From assembly GCA_949752745.1 (NCBI GenBank), contig OX457028.1, positions 2,819,498 to 2,883,497 on the forward strand: a DNA stretch of 64,000 nt, read 5' to 3'. Origin of the DNA: Protula sp. h YS-2021 (taxonomy: Eukaryota; Annelida; Polychaeta; Sabellida; Serpulidae). Within the stretch, counting starts at the first letter, position 1. Each line of letters begins with the position of its first letter. The notes below the pieces were generated by a model that was not told the DNA's origin, ran no database searches, and saw only the letters and a program-made list of their open reading frames with translations. Shown here piece after piece: positions 11,850 through 22,370 of this stretch. A program made the position numbers and the translations under genes.

Positions 11850-12929
11850 GGCTTCTAGACGTTTCGGCCCAAAACCATTTCGGCCCATAGACGTTTCGGC
11901 CCGGTCCGAGATGGTAGACCTTTTCGGCCCAAGACGTCTCGGCCCACTTTTTCCTCCTCGAGACTTTTCGGCCCACTGAAAAAGTTACTACTTAGAAAGG
12001 GTTGAAGATTGAGGCTCATGTATTCATAAGTTATTTCAAGACAGCTGTGAAATTTTATTTTTATAACCAACTCCAGGGTCTGAGGGCTTTCAACAATTAT
12101 TTGCTGATCATCTCTGGTTGTGTTGAATTATTTTTCTGTTGCAATTCCAAGTGCATTTCATACACCTACTCTGGTATGTGATGGATTAAAAGTTAATTAA
12201 CTGACCGACTGTCGTGTGTGATGTGCTTTTCTTTTATTGCAATTTTTCATTTCTGAATTATAATCATCTTCAGAGCATTATGAGCTGATTTACCGACTTA
12301 ACACGGCGTGTGATGAATTGTTTTGTTGATCGCACTTAGTAAATTCAAATACACATACAATCTAGTTAGATGATTCTCAACTTGATGAGCAGGTTAAATA
12401 TGGGTTTGTCCGTTGAAACGGAATTCTTGTGTGCGACATGGGCCCCCCTCCCCCTCCACTAAATAACTAGGAGGGCCACAACCACATTCCCTGCAAGCCA
12501 TAAAAGAACGATTTCGAAGTATTTTGCAATTGATCAAATCTTCACGAGGCTGCCTATGGCGTTTCAAGTTAATTGCAATTACACATCATTGATCTAATCC
12601 CTGTATGCTTATGTAGGTGGTTCAGGTTTTCATAAGTTGAAAATTGCAATCGTTAAAGAAAAAGCCATATTAGCAATCTGAGATATTACATAATATACGA
12701 TTTAAATTCAAATAGGAATAGCTACAGTTTCGATTTTTAGCAAACTGCACTTCCAATGGCTTTGGAATTATGCATTAACTGAATGTCTAACACAAAATCA
12801 AAAAATATGTATAATGATAGTTTAGTGGGCCGAAACGTCTTGGGCTGAAAAGACGTGGGGCGAAAAGTCTTGGGCCGAATCGTCTATGGCAGTGGACGGA
12901 AATGGTTTTGGACCGAAACGTTTTGCTTG
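11850..12929. mobile_element. foldback element with TTTCGGCCCA terminal arrays
   Basis: The left end carries a series of GTTTCGGCCCA-type repeats (11860-11960) and the right end carries them in reverse complement (12825-12925), with matching CCAAAACCATTTC at both extremes. An exact 10-bp CGCCTGTATG flanks the element at 11840-11849 and 12930-12939. This target duplication lies in the microsatellite head of family A. A 9-10-bp duplication with repetitive inverted ends fits Mutator/foldback-type elements. The interior (about 12000-12800) is AT-rich and non-coding. Confidence 0.85.
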
Positions 12930-13226
12930 CGCCTGTATGTATGTAGTGTGTACGCACGCAAATTTTTACTCAAAAATGCTTCTTCTTCAGATTTGATCGG
13001 ATTCCTTTTAAATTTTGTGCTTTGGTAGGCAAGCCTCTCTTGGAAATTCTTTTTTTTTGTGATTTGCCAAAAATTGGCCAAATGACGGGCATTTAAACCT
13101 TTTTTGGTTGCCAATTTTCAAAATACTTTTTCTCAAACAATTTTAGAATGCCTTAAATTTTTGCATAAATGTTCATTAGGCGGTCCACTTTTACTTTTGG
13201 CGGTTTGCCAACAGGCGGGTACATAC

Positions 13227-13301
13227 AATTTGACCAACCGCAATTTGACCAACCGCAATTTGACCAACAGAAATTTGACCAACTGCAATTTGACCAACCG
13301 C
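13227..13301. repeat. 15-bp tandem repeat AATTTGACCAACCGC, five copies
   Basis: Five adjacent 15-bp units with few substitutions. The period is a multiple of three, so both strands show spurious Asn/Leu/Thr-type frames. Confidence 0.95.
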
Positions 13302-13319
13302 TTAATGGAAAAAGTAACA

Positions 13320-13990
13320 TTTGAAACATTTGGTGGAATCCAGGGCAAAACGTCCCCGGCTATAAGGTTCCCAAATGAATTTAGGACTAAAACCTCCCCA
13401 TAGCTAAACACGTATGATAACCTAAATTGGCGCTTTTTTAAGCTTTACCCATAACGTACCCGGCCATAAGATCCCGAATCAGTTTTGGACCAAAACGTCC
13501 CCAAAGCAGAATTTGTCGTGGAATCCAGGACAAACGCCCTCACCCTTTAAGTCCCCGGTAATAAGGTCCCCAAATGAATTTAGGGACAAAACGTCCCCAA
13601 AGCAAAAAAAAAAAAAAACGCCTAACCTAAATTAACGCGTTATTAAGCTTTACACCGGCCATATATCCCCTGCCATAACGTCCCAAAAAAGTTTAGGGCC
13701 GAAACCTCCCCAAAGCCAAAAAATTATGATAATCTAAATTAGCGATTTATTAAGCTTTACCTCGGCCATAAGGTTCCCGCCCAGGAAGTACCCGGCCATA
13801 AGGTCCCCTAATGAATTTAGGGCCAAAACGTCCGCAAAGCTAAAAACATGATAACCTAAATTAACGCTTTATTAAGCTTTACTCCGGCTATGAAATACCT
13901 GGCCATAATGCCCCCGGCCATTAGGCCCCAAATGAATTTAGGTCCAATCGTATCGAAAGCCAAAAGAAAATGATTTAACATGCTAATATG
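13320..13990. repeat. tandem repeat with AAAACGTCCCCAAAGC motif
   Basis: About six imperfect units of 100-130 bp contain GGCCATAAGGTCCCC, AAATGAATTTAGG, AAAACGTCCCCAAAGC and ATTAAGCTTTAC. It lies directly after the 15-bp repeat and may belong to a second foldback-type element inside family A copy 1. Confidence 0.75.
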
Positions 13991-14040
13991 AAAGAAAAAA
14001 TCGATTTAGAAAATGACAAATTGACAAAAGTTGCCAAAAA

Positions 14041-14310
14041 TTACATTGGGCTTAACAATGTTTTGTCCGCACCACCTCGCATATAACCATTTGTCGTAGG
14101 GATCTGCAGCCTTGCACAATGAAAATATATATATTGTAGATGTGCATCGTTGTTTTTGGAATCGGTGAAAAAGTGATTGGAGGAATCTGAGACCGAAATA
14201 ACTGGTCCGTTATAGAAGTTGTTCACTATTGGGAGGTGTTCAGTGGTGGAGGTTTTACTGTACATAATTTACCTTACACGGGGGATTCTGTCTCACTGAG
14301 ACTCTAGTTT
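14041..14310. repeat. dispersed repeat related to 16560-16850
   Basis: Shares GTGAAAATATATATATTG-AGATGTGCAACGT-type sequence and an ACGGGGGATyCyG...GAGACTCT end with 16560-16850. Fragments recur at 50910-50950 and 53525-53590. Confidence 0.6.
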
Positions 14311-15130
14311 CGGGGCATTTTAAAATATTTCGTAACCAATTTTCCAAAAGTTTTTTCTTCCACATTTTTGATCGGATTACCTTCTAATTTAACGTAAATT
14401 TTCACCAGGCTTTCTTCTCTTGAAAAAGTTTTTTTTTCTTTTGATGATCCAAAAGAAAATTGGCTAAATGGGGAGCATTTTAAAATTTGTGGGGGACCAA
14501 TTTTCAAATTGCTTCTTCTCTCACAATTTTCACTGGATTTCTTTATAAATTTGCATTCCTTTGTGTGGATATTTACTGGATAGGCTTTTCTTTGATCGGA
14601 TTGTACTCAAATTTTTCATAAATCACTAGGCAGTCCTCTTTTGAAAAGTTACTTTTCTGGCGATCCGCCAAAAATTGGCTAAATGGGGGGCAATTAAAAA
14701 TAGTTAGTGGCCAAGTTTCAAAATGCTTCTTCTCTCACAATTTTCACTGGATTTTTTTATAAATTTGTACGAATTTTCAACATCCGGGTTTAACGGATGA
14801 CAACCATGCGACCATGCAAGCCTATTGCAGGTGAAGTACCAAATCTCAGCTGGTCACAATGTCCCTGGACATTCTTGTTTTTTTTTTTTTGGTAAAAGAA
14901 CAGGATAACCCGACCATTATTTAGTGCATGTGTTTTCATATCAGGTGTGCTTTTGAAAAGGTAATGCGGTACTGCGATATTAAAAATTTAAATGTTTATT
15001 GTTCAAACCTCGATATAAGCATAAACTTTGTATGTACACGGTTCCTTTACGTTTCTCCCCTGTTGTTAAGAAATGTTTGTTTTCCGTTGTTTACAGTGTC
15101 ATGTGATGTCACGTGCAGTTCAGTTCTTAA

Positions 15131-16191
15131 CCGGTGTAACAGCATAGAATATACCCCCCGCCCAGAATATACCCAGGTATAATTTGGGCTAGACCAGAAT
15201 ATACCCAGGTAGCCCGAAATATACCCCTGCCGCCCAGAATATACCCCACCCCCCTTTCACAAAATTTTTATGAAATAATTCATATCATTTCTTAAATTTA
15301 TTGATATCTAAACCACTGCAAACTTGAATAATAACGTGTGAATTGCATGGTAGATGTCGATTGCATTTAACTCGTAATGTCTGTGATCTAGCATAAACAT
15401 GTATACATTGTTCAATTGCATATCAGCCGTTCAATACCTTTAATCAATTTATCAAAGTTGAGCTACTTATATAAGAGTATTTCTAGAATCGGGACATTGC
15501 TCCCTTTAAGCTATTCATATTTTAAAATCTAATAACGTGTTTAGTTACAAGTATAAATCCAGAGATTAGCACAAAAAAGATAATATTTCAAAATTGATCA
15601 CACTTTTAAATGACAATATGTAACAAAATCACAAATTTAACAAACTTAATTTACACTAAAACTCCTATTTAATTACAAAAAGTACATCATTACTAAAAGA
15701 GCAACAGGGGAAGATTTTCTCAAATGTCCTACAGTGCATTTTACTGTTCGACACCAATCACTGAATTGAAATGCAATTGGAGTTTTCGGTCCACTTTTGA
15801 TGGATTACGTACAAATGCCGGTGCTCGTTTTTTTTTTTTTTTTTTTGATAAACTGATTTGTTTTGAAGGACTGAACATTCTACATATGTACGCTGGATTA
15901 CAGGCATTGCGACGTAAGTGCAATCGGCATCCACCATGTAATTCCCACTTTATTCCGGTATGTAAAGGGCTAAATATAAATAAATTTCAAAGGAATGCTA
16001 TATTTCATAAAAATATATGTGTGTGTGTGGGGGGGGGGGGGGGTGTATGTTCTGCACGGCAGGGGTATATTTTGGGCTAGCCCAAGGTATATTTTAGGCT
16101 AGCCTAGAATATACCAGGGGCATATTCTGGGCTAGCCTAGGTAATACCCGGGTATATTCTGGTGGGGGTATATTCTGGGCTGCTACACCGG
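15131..16191. mobile_element. foldback element with AGAATATACCC terminal arrays
   Basis: The left end CCGGTGTAACAGC and the right end GCTGCTACACCGG are inverted with one mismatch. Inside each end is an array of CCCAGAATATACCC units (15147-15250) or its reverse complement GGGTATATTCTGGG (16060-16180). The interior is AT-rich with one T run and one G run. No clear target duplication was identified. Same design as 11850-12929 but with unrelated end sequence. Confidence 0.8.
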
Positions 16192-16329
16192 AAGTAACCT
16201 CGGTTACGGTCAGTAATAACTGGTTCCAGTTAAATCTGAAAAGAACAGGTAGTTCTAGAATCGGTTATTAGACCGGTAAATAGTTATGCCCAAACGAATA
16301 CAGGCTAATATTGCAGGTCTGTCGACATA

Positions 16330-16850
16330 TAATATATTTATTATATATTTTATATTTGTTTAACGACGTTGCTTGGCGGTGTCGGTATTCCTTTGTTTCC
16401 TCATTTTTGGTGGTCAGATTTTATAGTCTGCTATTACCGGCCGATAACTATCCCCTGTGAAACGGAGGGATACAGTTATCAGCTGGTCCGTATGTCCGCC
16501 CGTCCGTCGGTCTGTCTGTCCACAAAAAGTACTAAGTTTTGTTTGGCTGACTTCTCATAGAAGGGTATGTCATAGGAACGTGAAACCTTCACGGTGAAAA
16601 TATATATATATATTGAAGATGTGCAACGTGGCATTGTTGTCAAAATCGGCCAAAAATTGACGTCGTGGGAAATTCTCAAATATGGTGAATTTTTGGCTTG
16701 AACTCAGCCGTGAGACGATGTTTTGTCTGGCCGACTTCTCATAGAAGTTATTGTCGTAGGAACCTGAAACCTTACAGCGTGACTTGGCCTCATTTTACTT
16801 TTACCGCTTCACGGGGGATCCCGCCTTACCGAGACTCTGGTAAAGAGACC
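16330..16850 (+). mobile_element. Helentron-like family fragment with GATAACT hairpin head
   Basis: An imperfect hairpin (GATAACTATCCC against GGGATACAGTTATC, 16443-16478) is followed by GTCCGTATGTCCGCCCGTCC-type sequence and a body with two CCGACTTCTCATAGAAG blocks. This follows the same order of parts as families A, B and D. A 3' end was not identified. Confidence 0.45.
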
Positions 16851-17039
16851 GATTTACATGCAGCCGTGAGACAAATATCGACGCTGCTTAAATTTGATAA
16901 ACATTACCATTGTCTTGTTGCATGGAAAAAATAAAAACAATAACCGGCAAGGTGTTAATCAGAGTTTAAAAACATAGCCGAGTATTAATTAAATTTAAAA
17001 CGTTTGTTATTTTGCGGGCGGATATCAGCGACGTCATTT

Positions 17040-17094
17040 TTTTTGGTGCCAGTCACGTCGTTAGAATGTCGTTATAACGCGGTTGTACTGTAGA
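17040..17094. mobile_element. orphan pogo-like right end
   Basis: Ends ...TATAACGCGGTTGTACTG followed by TA; the complement CAGTACAACCGCGTTATA is a pogo-type terminus. No partner left end was found nearby, so this is a truncated copy. The remainder of 16851-17358 shows no other feature. Confidence 0.45.
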
Positions 17095-17358
17095 TGACAT
17101 GTTTCAGCATCTCCTTGTTCATTTATTGCTGTGTTTCAATGACCAAGGGAATAAAAATAAAAAAATAACACAAAAATGTAAAAATTGTTTAATAAATAAA
17201 TAGAATGGCCTACCAAGAAGTTATGGTTTCTTATTTGCTTCAGACGTCTATTTCAAATTCTACTGTGTGTATAGTGTGTATTATAAATGCCACGTGCTCA
17301 CTTCGTTCTAGAAATAGGCGTTGAACTTCATTTTGTCATACGACTTTTCTATTGACAG

Positions 17359-17450
17359 AAACAAGGCCTGTTTGACAAATTCCTCGTGCAAAAAGACAGA
17401 TACAACGGCGTTGAGCTGTGTTTCCTCATCAAAGGAAGGGACAATGGAAG
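17359..17450 (+). CDS. ankyrin gene, exon 3
   Basis: The acceptor is TTCTATTGACAG and the donor is GGAAG|GTGAGA. It starts in phase 0 and encodes residues 113-142 (KQGLFDKFLVQ... to ...KGRDNG) plus AG, which pairs with G from exon 4 to make Arg143. This part has no ankyrin motif; together with exon 4 it forms the linker. The last 17 coding bases differ at one position from the exon part of the 36-bp minisatellite unit that follows. If any downstream donor of the array were used, the frame would meet TGA at once. Confidence 0.9.
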
Positions 17451-18555
17451 GTGAGATTGGAGGCTCAGGGGAAGGAACAGGGAAAGGTGAGATTGGAGGC
17501 TGAGGGGAAGGGACAAGGGAAGGTGAGATTGGAGGCTCAGGGGAAGGGACAAGGGAAGGTGAGATTTGAATCTCAGGGGAAGGGATAAGGGAAGGTGAGA
17601 TTGGAGGCTCAGGGGAAGGGATAAGGGAAGGTGAGATTGGAGGCTGAGGGGAAGGGACAAGGGAAGGTGAGATTGGAGGCTCAGGGGAAGGGACAAGGGA
17701 AGGTGAGATTTGAATCTCAGGGGAAGGGATAAGGGAAGGTGAGATTGGAGGCTCAGGGGAAGGGACAAGGGAAGGTGAGATTTGAATCTCAGGGGAAGGG
17801 ATAAGGGAAGGTGAGATTGGAGGCTCAGGGGAAGGGACAAGGGAAGGTGAGATTGGAGGCTCAGGGGAAGGGACAGGGAAAGGTGAGATTGGAGGCTGAG
17901 GGGAAGGGACAAGGGAAGGTGAGATTGGAGGCTGAGGGGAAGGGACAAGGGAAGGTGAGATTGGAGGCTCAGGGGAAGGGACAAGGGAAGGTGAGATTTG
18001 AATCTCAGGGGAAGGGATAAGGGAAGGTGAGATTGGAGGCTCAGGGGAAGGGATAAGGGAAGGTGAGATTGGAGGCTCAGGGGAAGGGAAAAGGGAAGGT
18101 GAGATTGGAGGCTCAGGGGAAGGGACAAGGGAAGGTGAGATTTGAATCTCAGGGGAAGGGATAAGGGAAGGTGAGATTGGAGGCTCAGGGGAAGGGACAA
18201 GGGAAGGTGAGATTTGAATCTCAGGGGAAGGGATAAGGGAAGGTGAGATTGGAGGCTCAGGGGAAGGGACAAGGGAAGGTGAGATTGGAGGCTCAGGGGA
18301 AGGGACAGGGAAAGGTGAGATTGGAGGCTGAGGGGAAGGGACAAGGGAAGGTGAGATTGGAGGCTCAGGGGAAGGGACAAGGGAAGGTGAGATTTGAATC
18401 TCAGGGGAAGGGATAAGGGAAGGTGAGATTGGAGGCTCAGGGGAAGGGATAAGGGAAGGTGAGATTGGAGGCTGAGGGGAAGGGACAAGGGAAGGTGAGA
18501 TTGGAGGCTCAGGGGAAGGGACAAGGGAAGGTGAGATTTGAATCTCAGGGGAAGG
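17434..18555 (+). repeat. 36-bp minisatellite made from the exon 3/intron 3 junction
   Basis: The unit is GGAAGGGACAAGGGAAG (exon-like) joined to GTGAGATTGGAGGCTCAGG (intron-like). The first unit is the true exon end. GTGAGAT donors recur every 36 bp from 17451 to 18531, 31 in all without phase slippage. Variants are GGCTGAG and TTGAATCTCAG; the latter forms the palindrome TGAGATTTGAATCTCA. A marker variant (GGACAGGGAA) at 17871 and 18303 lies 432 bp apart, implying a 12-unit higher-order duplication. The multiple-of-three period produces a 391-residue minus-strand frame that is not a gene. The array stops abruptly where transposon sequence starts. Confidence 0.95.
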
Positions 18556-21500
18556 GAGATTCCGTTAGTTAGTTAGTTAGTTGTTTATTTAGTAAACTTT
18601 GTTTTAAAATGCATCTCCTCCTACAATTTTGATCCGATGTTGGTGTGAGGCATCCCTAAGGGGTCATGCATAAGGCTTGTGCTTTTCTAGTCGATCGGGT
18701 GATTTTTGAATTTTTGGCGAATTTTTGAAGAAAAAATTTTAAAATGTATCTCCTCCTGCATTTTTGACCCGATGTCATTTATTTTTGGTATGAGGCACCC
18801 CTAAGGGGTCATGCATACGGCTTGTGCTTTTTTAGTCGATCGAACAATTTTTGTATTTTTGGGGAATTTTTGAAGCAAAAATCTCGAAAATAATTCAAAA
18901 TGCATCTACTCCAACAATTTTGAGTCGATGTCGTTTATTTTTTGTATGAGGCATCCCTAAGCGGTCTTGCATACGGCTTGTGCTTTTTTAGTCGATCGGG
19001 TGATTTTTGAATTTTTGGCGAATTTTTGAAGAAAATTTTTTAAAATGTATCTCCTTCTACATTCTTGATCCAATGTCATTTATTTTTGGTGTGAGGATTT
19101 CCTAAGCGGTCGTGCATACGGCTTGTGCTTTTTTAGTCGATCGGGTGATTTTTGAATTTTTGGTGATTTTTTAGAGAAATTTTAAAATGTATCTCCTCTT
19201 ACATTTTTGACCCGATGTCATTTATTTTTTGTATGAGGCACCCCTAAAGGGTCGTGCATACGGCTTATACTTTTTTAGTTTGTATTTTTGGGGAATTTTT
19301 AAGCAAAAATTTCGAAAATAATTCAAAATGCATCTACCCCTACAATTTTGATTCGATGTCATTTATTTTTTGTGTGAGTGCATACGGCTTGTGCTTTTTA
19401 GTCGATCGGGAAAGTTTTGTATTTTTAGGGAGTTTTTGAAGAAAAAAACTTCAAAATGCATTTCCCCTTACAATTTTGAACCTTTTTTTTTTTTTTTTGG
19501 TTTGAGGGATCCCTCAAGGGGTTGAGAATACGACTTGCGCTTTTTAATCGATCCGACAATTTCTGTATTTTTTGGGAATTTTGGAAGAAAAACTTCGAAA
19601 TGCATTTCCTCCTACAATTTTTATCCGATTTCATTTATTTTTGCTATGAGGCATCCTTAGGTAGGTCTCGCATACGGCTTGTGCTGTTTGACTCGACTTG
19701 GGAATTTTTGATTTCGGGGGGAATTTTTGATGAAAATACCTCAAAATGCATTTTCTCCTGCAGTTTTGATTAAACATAATTTATTTTGGGGCTGAGGCAT
19801 GCTTAGGGTGTCATGAATATGGCCTGTCTTTTTCAGTCGATGAGAGAATTTTTGAAGAAAAAAATGCAAAATGCATTTCCTCCTACAGTTTTTATCAGAT
19901 TTCATTTATTTTCGATATGAGCCGTCTCTAGGGGGTCATGCATACGGCTTGTGCTTTTTGAGTGAATTGGAAAACTTTTGAATTTTTTTCGGAATTTTTG
20001 AAAAAAAAATTAAATGAATCTCCTCCTACAGCGCATAAACGCAAGTTAAATGAACTTGCGCAGTAGTCAGATTTAACAACCGCACATCGACGCAAGTTAA
20101 ATATTCGCAGTAGTCCAAGCTAAGTACTCCGCATCGATGCAAGTTAAATAAACATGTGCATTGGTCCGAAATGTGAACTGCGCATCGACGGAAGATAAAT
20201 AAAGACGCGAACTGGTCCAAAATAAGCACCGCGCATCAACGCAGGTTAAATAAACATGCGCACTGGTCCGAAAAAAAGAACTACGCTTCGACGTAAGTTG
20301 AATAGACATGCGCAGTGGTCTGAAATGCGAACCGCGCATCAACGCAGCCTAAAGAAACATGCGCACTGGTCCGAAATGCGAACCGCACATCGAGACAAAT
20401 TAAATAAACATGCGCAGTGGTCCGAAATGCGAACCGCGCATCAACGCAAGTTAAATAAATATGCGCACTGGTCTGAAATGAGAACCACGCATCAACACAA
20501 GTTAAATAAACATGGGCAATGGCCTGAAATGCGAACCGCGCATCGACGGAAGTTAAATAAACATGCGATTCGGTCCAAAATAAGCACTGCACATCAACGC
20601 AAGTTAAACAAACATGCGCACGTGTCCGAAAAAAAAAGAACCACGCATCGACGCAAGTTAAATAAACATGCGCACTATTTCGAAATGTGAACTGCCCATT
20701 AACGCAACTTAAATAACATGCGCACTATTCAAAATAAGAACTGCGCATCAACGCAACTTAAATAAACATGCGCACTGGTCCAGAATAAGAACCGCGCATC
20801 AACTCAGGTTAAAGAAATATGCGCATTGGCCTGAAATAAGAACCGCGCATCGACGCACGTTATATAAACATACGCAGTGGTTCGAAATGCGAACCACGCG
20901 CCAACGTAAGTTAAATAAACATTTGCACTGTTCTAAAATATGCACCGCGCATCAACGCAAGTTAAATAAACATGCGCACTTCTCCGAAATTCGAACCGCG
21001 CATCAACGCAAGTTAAATAAACATGCGCAGTGGTTCGAAATGCGAACCACGCTCCAACGCAAGTTAAATAAACATTTGCACTGGTCCAAAATAAGCACTG
21101 CGCATCAACGCAAGTTAAATAAACATGCGCACTGGTCCGAAATTCGAAGCGCGCATTAACGCAAGTTAAACATGCGTAATGATCCGAAATTCGAACTGCT
21201 CATCAACGCAAGTTAAATAAACATGCACACTGGTCCAAAATGCAAACCGCGCACCATCGCAAGTTAAATAAACACAGGCACATGTCCAAAATAAGTACCG
21301 TGCATCAACGCAAGTTAAATAAACATGCAAACTGGTCCGAAATGCGAACCGCGTATCAAGGCAACCTAAGGAAACTTGGGCTGTCCGAAATAAGTACCAG
21401 TCATCAACGCAAGTAAAATAAACATGCGCATTGGTATGGAATAAGAACCGCACATCAACACAAGGTAAATAAACATGCGCACTGATCCGAAATAAGAACC

Positions 21501-22068
21501 GCACATCAACACAAGGTAAATAAACATACGCATTGATCCGAAATAAGAACCGCACATCAACACAAGGTAAATGAACGTGCTCACTGATCCGAAATAAGAA
21601 CCGCACATCCACAAAAGGTAAAAAAAAAACATGGGCGCTCGTCAGAAATGCGAACCGCACATCAACGCAAGTTAAATAAACATGTGCACTGTTCCAAAAT
21701 GGGAGCCGCGCATCTACGCAAAATTAAATAAACATGCGCACTTGTCTGAATGAGAACCGCGCATCAAGGCAGGGTACATAAATATGCGCACTGGTCCGAA
21801 ATGCGAGCGTTGTTTGAAGGTATCTATGGCAGACTATCCAGTCTACCAGAGATACAAAAAATCTGTTTCCCATTTTTCTGGGAAAGAAATCTTTGTATGC
21901 ATTTATCGGTCTATGTTCTGGTCCGGTGCTAAATTAATTATTGGGCTAGGTCTTTGCCGTCTCATCTTTTGAAGCCCAATTTTTCAGGAAAATTCCCTTG
22001 CTCATGCACGCTGGAACTGGTCTGATTGCTTTTCGTAACCTGGGAATTTGTCCTTGGACAAACTTGTT
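18556..22068 (+). mobile_element. Helentron-like element, family B, copy 1 (5'-truncated)
   Basis: It begins inside the head (CCGTTAGTTAGTTAG) without the AGCCCAGCTTACG hairpin, joined to the minisatellite. Ten or so units of about 150 bp follow (AGTCGATCGGGTGATTTTTG, GATGTCATTTATTTTTGGT, CATACGGCTTGTGC), then the 51-bp array at 20031-21810. The 3' part ends CGTAACCTGGGA, TTGTCCTTGGACAA, ACTTGTT. It abuts TAGTCGATCG of another family B copy, consistent with insertion within a T run of that copy. Confidence 0.65.
20031..21810 (+). repeat. 51-bp tandem array (family B core)
   Basis: The consensus unit contains AAATAAACATGCGCACTGG, TCCGAAATGCGAACCGCGC and ATCAACGCAAGTT. About 35 imperfect copies are present. 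Because 51 is 17 codons, both strands carry long repetitive frames (NKHAHWSEMRTAHQRKL type) that are interrupted irregularly and are not genes. The same array recurs in every family B copy. Confidence 0.95.
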
Positions 22069-22370
22069 TAGTCGATCGAACAATTTTTGTATTTTTGGGG
22101 AATTTTTGAAGCAAAAATTTCGAAAATAATTCAAAATGCGTCAACTCCTACAATTTTGATTCGATGTCAATTATTTTTAGTGTGAGGTATCCCTAAGCGG
22201 TCATGGATACGGCATGTGCTTTGTTAGTCGATCGGGTGATTTTTGAATATTTGGCGAATTTTTGGAGAAAAAATTTAAAAATTTATCCCCTCTTGCATTT
22301 TTGACCCGATGTCATTTATTGTTTGTATGAGGCACCCCTAAAGTGTCATGCATACGGCTTGTGCTTTTTT

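Larger units (their letters stand above)
11440..14879 (+). mobile_element. Helentron-like element, family A, copy 1 (with nested insertions)
   Basis: The 5' end is AGACCAGCCGAC with its hairpin partner CTGGTCT, preceded by a T run. The 3' end is AGCTGGTCACA, then the mini-hairpin TGTCCCTGGACA, then TTCTTGTT. The CTGGTC arm near the 3' end repeats an arm of the 5' hairpin, the asymmetric terminal inverted repeat described for Helentrons/HINEs. The core at 12960-14780 contains AAATGCTTCTTCT and GATCCGCCAAAAATTGG blocks typical of family A. The element is interrupted by 11491-11830 and 11850-12929, and other repeat blocks sit at 13227-13990 and 14041-14300. No transposase is present. Confidence 0.6.

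Noticed and set aside
17349..18524. 391-residue minus-strand open frame (LPLSLQSH repeats)
   Set aside because: It is the complement of the 36-bp minisatellite, whose multiple-of-three period keeps frames open. No other coding evidence.
20256..20690. Long repetitive frames on both strands in the 51-bp arrays, also at 21166-21660, 24527-24979, 26847-27443 and 49255-50227
   Set aside because: The 17-codon period explains them. Frames shift irregularly between copies, differ in strand, and sit inside transposon cores.
20031..21810. CRISPR-like array
   Set aside because: Units are contiguous imperfect repeats with no unique spacers, in an intron-bearing animal genome.
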